A DNA stretch of 64,000 nucleotides from Curvibacter cyanobacteriorum (GTDB lineage Bacteria; Pseudomonadota; Gammaproteobacteria; Burkholderiales; Burkholderiaceae_C), in NCBI RefSeq assembly GCF_028649475.1, contig NZ_JAQSIP010000001.1:372001-436000 (forward strand), given 5' to 3'. Made by a program: the position numbers and the translations under genes. Positions 62,769 through 64,000 of the stretch are shown here, piece after piece. How positions within the stretch are numbered: position 1 is the stretch's first letter; every line of letters begins with the position of its first letter. The notes beneath the pieces are model-generated. The model saw only the letters and a list, made by a program, of their open reading frames with translations. It did no database searches and was not told the DNA's origin.

Positions 62769-63527
62769 TCAGGCGTCGCGCACGTCGGCGACGGGGTTCT
62801 GGCCAAAATCAGCGCGGTCCAGCCAGGCCAGCACGCGGCGGGCGGCCTCGTCGGCCGAGGTCAGCTGGCCATTCGCCTTGAGGGCCGCAAAGTTGCCCTG
62901 GTCCGGGAAAGCCTCGACGCTGGTGCCGCGCAACTGGGCTTGCATGTCGGTGTCGATCACGCCGGGGGCCAGCGAGCAGATCTGGGCGCCGTTTGGCTTT
63001 TGCGCTTCGTCCAGCGCCACGCAGCGGCTGAAATGGTCCAGCCCGGCCTTGGCCGCGCAGTACGAGGCCTGCGACGCCATCGGGCGTCGGCCCAGGCCCG
63101 AGGAGATGTTGAGGATCTGCCGCTTGGCGCGCCAGCCTTCGGTGGTGTTCAGGAAGCTCGCGCTGAGTTGCATCGGGGCCTCCAGCCCCACGCGCAGGGC
63201 CCAGGCCACGTCCACCGCCGGGGTGGCCGACAGCGGCGCGATCGGCGGGATGACCCCCGCGTTGTTGATCAGCACCGCGCGGTCAAACTGCCGCGGGTCC
63301 AGGGTGGTCAGCCACAGGCCCAACTCGTGGGCCACGGCGTTGCCGTCGGCCAGGTCCATGGCCCATTGGATCAAGGGAATGCCTTGCGCAGTCGCCGCGG
63401 TGTCCAGCACCGGGTTGGGCTGGCGCGACAGGGTGAGCAAGGTGTTGCCGGGTTGCAGCAGTTGCTGGGCCATGGCCAAGCCCATGCCGCGCGAGGCACC
63501 GGTGATGATGTAGAGCGAGGTGGTCAT
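62769..63527 (-). CDS. Short-chain dehydrogenase/reductase
   Basis: 252 aa SDR. The NAD(P)-binding start is YIITGASRGMGLAMAQQLL, the strand-4 motif is LINNAGVIPP and the catalytic Ser-Tyr-Lys are in LNISSGLGRRPMASQASYCAAKAG. The C-terminus has PGVIDTDMQAQLRG. Substrate not known; sepiapterin reductase-like or general carbonyl reductase are possible. It is on the same strand as bktB and the pseudouridine synthase gene, 158 bases upstream of bktB, with no evident operon. Confidence 0.88.
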   Translation of the reverse strand: MTTSLYIITGASRGMGLAMAQQLLQPGNTLLTLSRQPNPVLDTAATAQGIPLIQWAMDLADGNAVAHELGLWLTTLDPRQFDRAVLINNAGVIPPIAPLSATPAVDVAWALRVGLEAPMQLSASFLNTTEGWRAKRQILNISSGLGRRPMASQASYCAAKAGLDHFSRCVALDEAQKPNGAQICSLAPGVIDTDMQAQLRGTSVEAFPDQGNFAALKANGQLTSADEAARRVLAWLDRADFGQNPVADVRDA

Positions 63528-63666
63528 CCCCCCATGCTAGCGCGGGCGCTGAAAAATGGACACTTTGTTGCCGATTGGTGCCAGTTTGCAACACTGTGGC
63601 GGCGTTGGCGGGTGGCTCGCCGTGGGCCTTCCGGGGCAGGCTGCTGGCCGGCCTGGGCGGCACGCG

Positions 63667-64000
63667 TCAGAACGGCACCGGGCTTTCGATGAACAGGGCT
63701 TGCCCGCTTTCGGGGTGTGGCAGCAGGATCTGGGTGGCGTGCAGCAACAGGCGCGGCGCGCGGGGCGTGGCGACGGGACCGCCGTACAGCCGGTCGCCCA
63801 GCATTGGGTGGCCCAGCGCCTGCAGGTGCACCCGCAACTGGTGTGAGCGTCCCGTGAACGGCTCCAGCAGCACGCGGGAGGTTTGGGCCACCGGGTCCAC
63901 CGCCAGCAGGTGCCAGTGGGTCTGGCTGGGGCGGCCCGTGGCCGCATCCACCGTGTGCAGGGGGCGGCGCTCCCAGTCGAGCGCAATGGGCAGGTCGATC
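63667..64000 (-). CDS. rluA: RluA-family pseudouridine synthase, C-terminal part
   Basis: The last 110 residues of a pseudouridine synthase; the rest lies beyond the window. The segment RSHQLRVHLQALGHPMLGD is the conserved RluA-type block that forms part of the RNA and uracil pocket. The catalytic Asp motif is not in the window. RluA (23S rRNA U746 and tRNA U32) is the best guess from size and sequence, but RluC/RluD cannot be ruled out. Confidence 0.85.
   Translation of the reverse strand, partial: IDLPIALDWERRPLHTVDAATGRPSQTHWHLLAVDPVAQTSRVLLEPFTGRSHQLRVHLQALGHPMLGDRLYGGPVATPRAPRLLLHATQILLPHPESGQALFIESPVPF

Overview
The window looks like chromosomal DNA of a GC-rich betaproteobacterium, most likely Burkholderiales of the Comamonadaceae type. 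The clues are a Bug-family (TctC) solute-binding protein, a BktB-type thiolase, small beta-proteobacterial families (DUF3149, DUF2788, a DUF2189 pair), an FMN riboswitch in front of a RibH2-type lumazine synthase, and many TTG/GTG starts. I saw no rRNA, tRNA, IS element, prophage or CRISPR array. The taxonomic call rests on recognised protein families, not on a database search.

Region by region. 1-5 kb: tail of an unidentified gene, a bidirectional terminator, a diguanylate cyclase/MinD-like ATPase pair, a SulP anion transporter and a cystathionine beta-lyase-like enzyme. 5-10.5 kb: DUF2189 membrane protein, small basic protein, divergent tesA/ybbA, rlmB, a sirtuin, an HNH nuclease and an oxidoreductase-like small protein. 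10.5-14.4 kb: Bug protein plus DUF3237 divergent from a LuxR regulator across a perfect palindrome, then a split chromate transporter. 14.5-22.3 kb: thiolase-fadJ operon, a short motility-type protein, a GGDEF-EAL protein and an acyl-CoA dehydrogenase; the two beta-oxidation units share a near-identical 24-bp AT-rich element. 22.3-31.1 kb: lipoprotein, DUF3149, ABC ATPase, two radical SAM proteins, an NTF2-like protein, LpxO and a membrane-anchored cupin. 31.3-33 kb: azoR and a divergent LysR gene. 33.2-38.4 kb: a sulfate-uptake operon (hydrolase, sbp, cysT, cysW, cysA, dsbB) ending in a strong terminator. 38.4-47.9 kb: cheZ, argA, riboswitch-controlled ribH, hrpA and an acyl-CoA ligase. 48-53 kb: two chemoreceptors separated by a 0.7-kb region holding a duplicated DnaA-box-like element, then a potassium channel with a zinc-ribbon tail. 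53-56.7 kb: a polar amino acid ABC operon led by its GntR regulator. 57-64 kb: twin inverted repeats, a glycine-zipper protein with a coupled secreted protein, a 2OG dioxygenase, a universal stress protein, DUF2189-DUF2788, bktB, an SDR and the end of a pseudouridine synthase gene.

Most of the gene content is ordinary housekeeping and accessory metabolism. I do not see a clear new multi-gene defence or biosynthetic system. The most promising material is regulatory: the shared beta-oxidation element, the LuxR palindrome, the palindrome that fills the azoR promoter spacer, the nested expression platform of the FMN riboswitch, the twin inverted repeats at 57.1 kb, the duplicated element between the chemoreceptors, and a recurring -10-like hexamer six bases before start codons that suggests leaderless transcripts.
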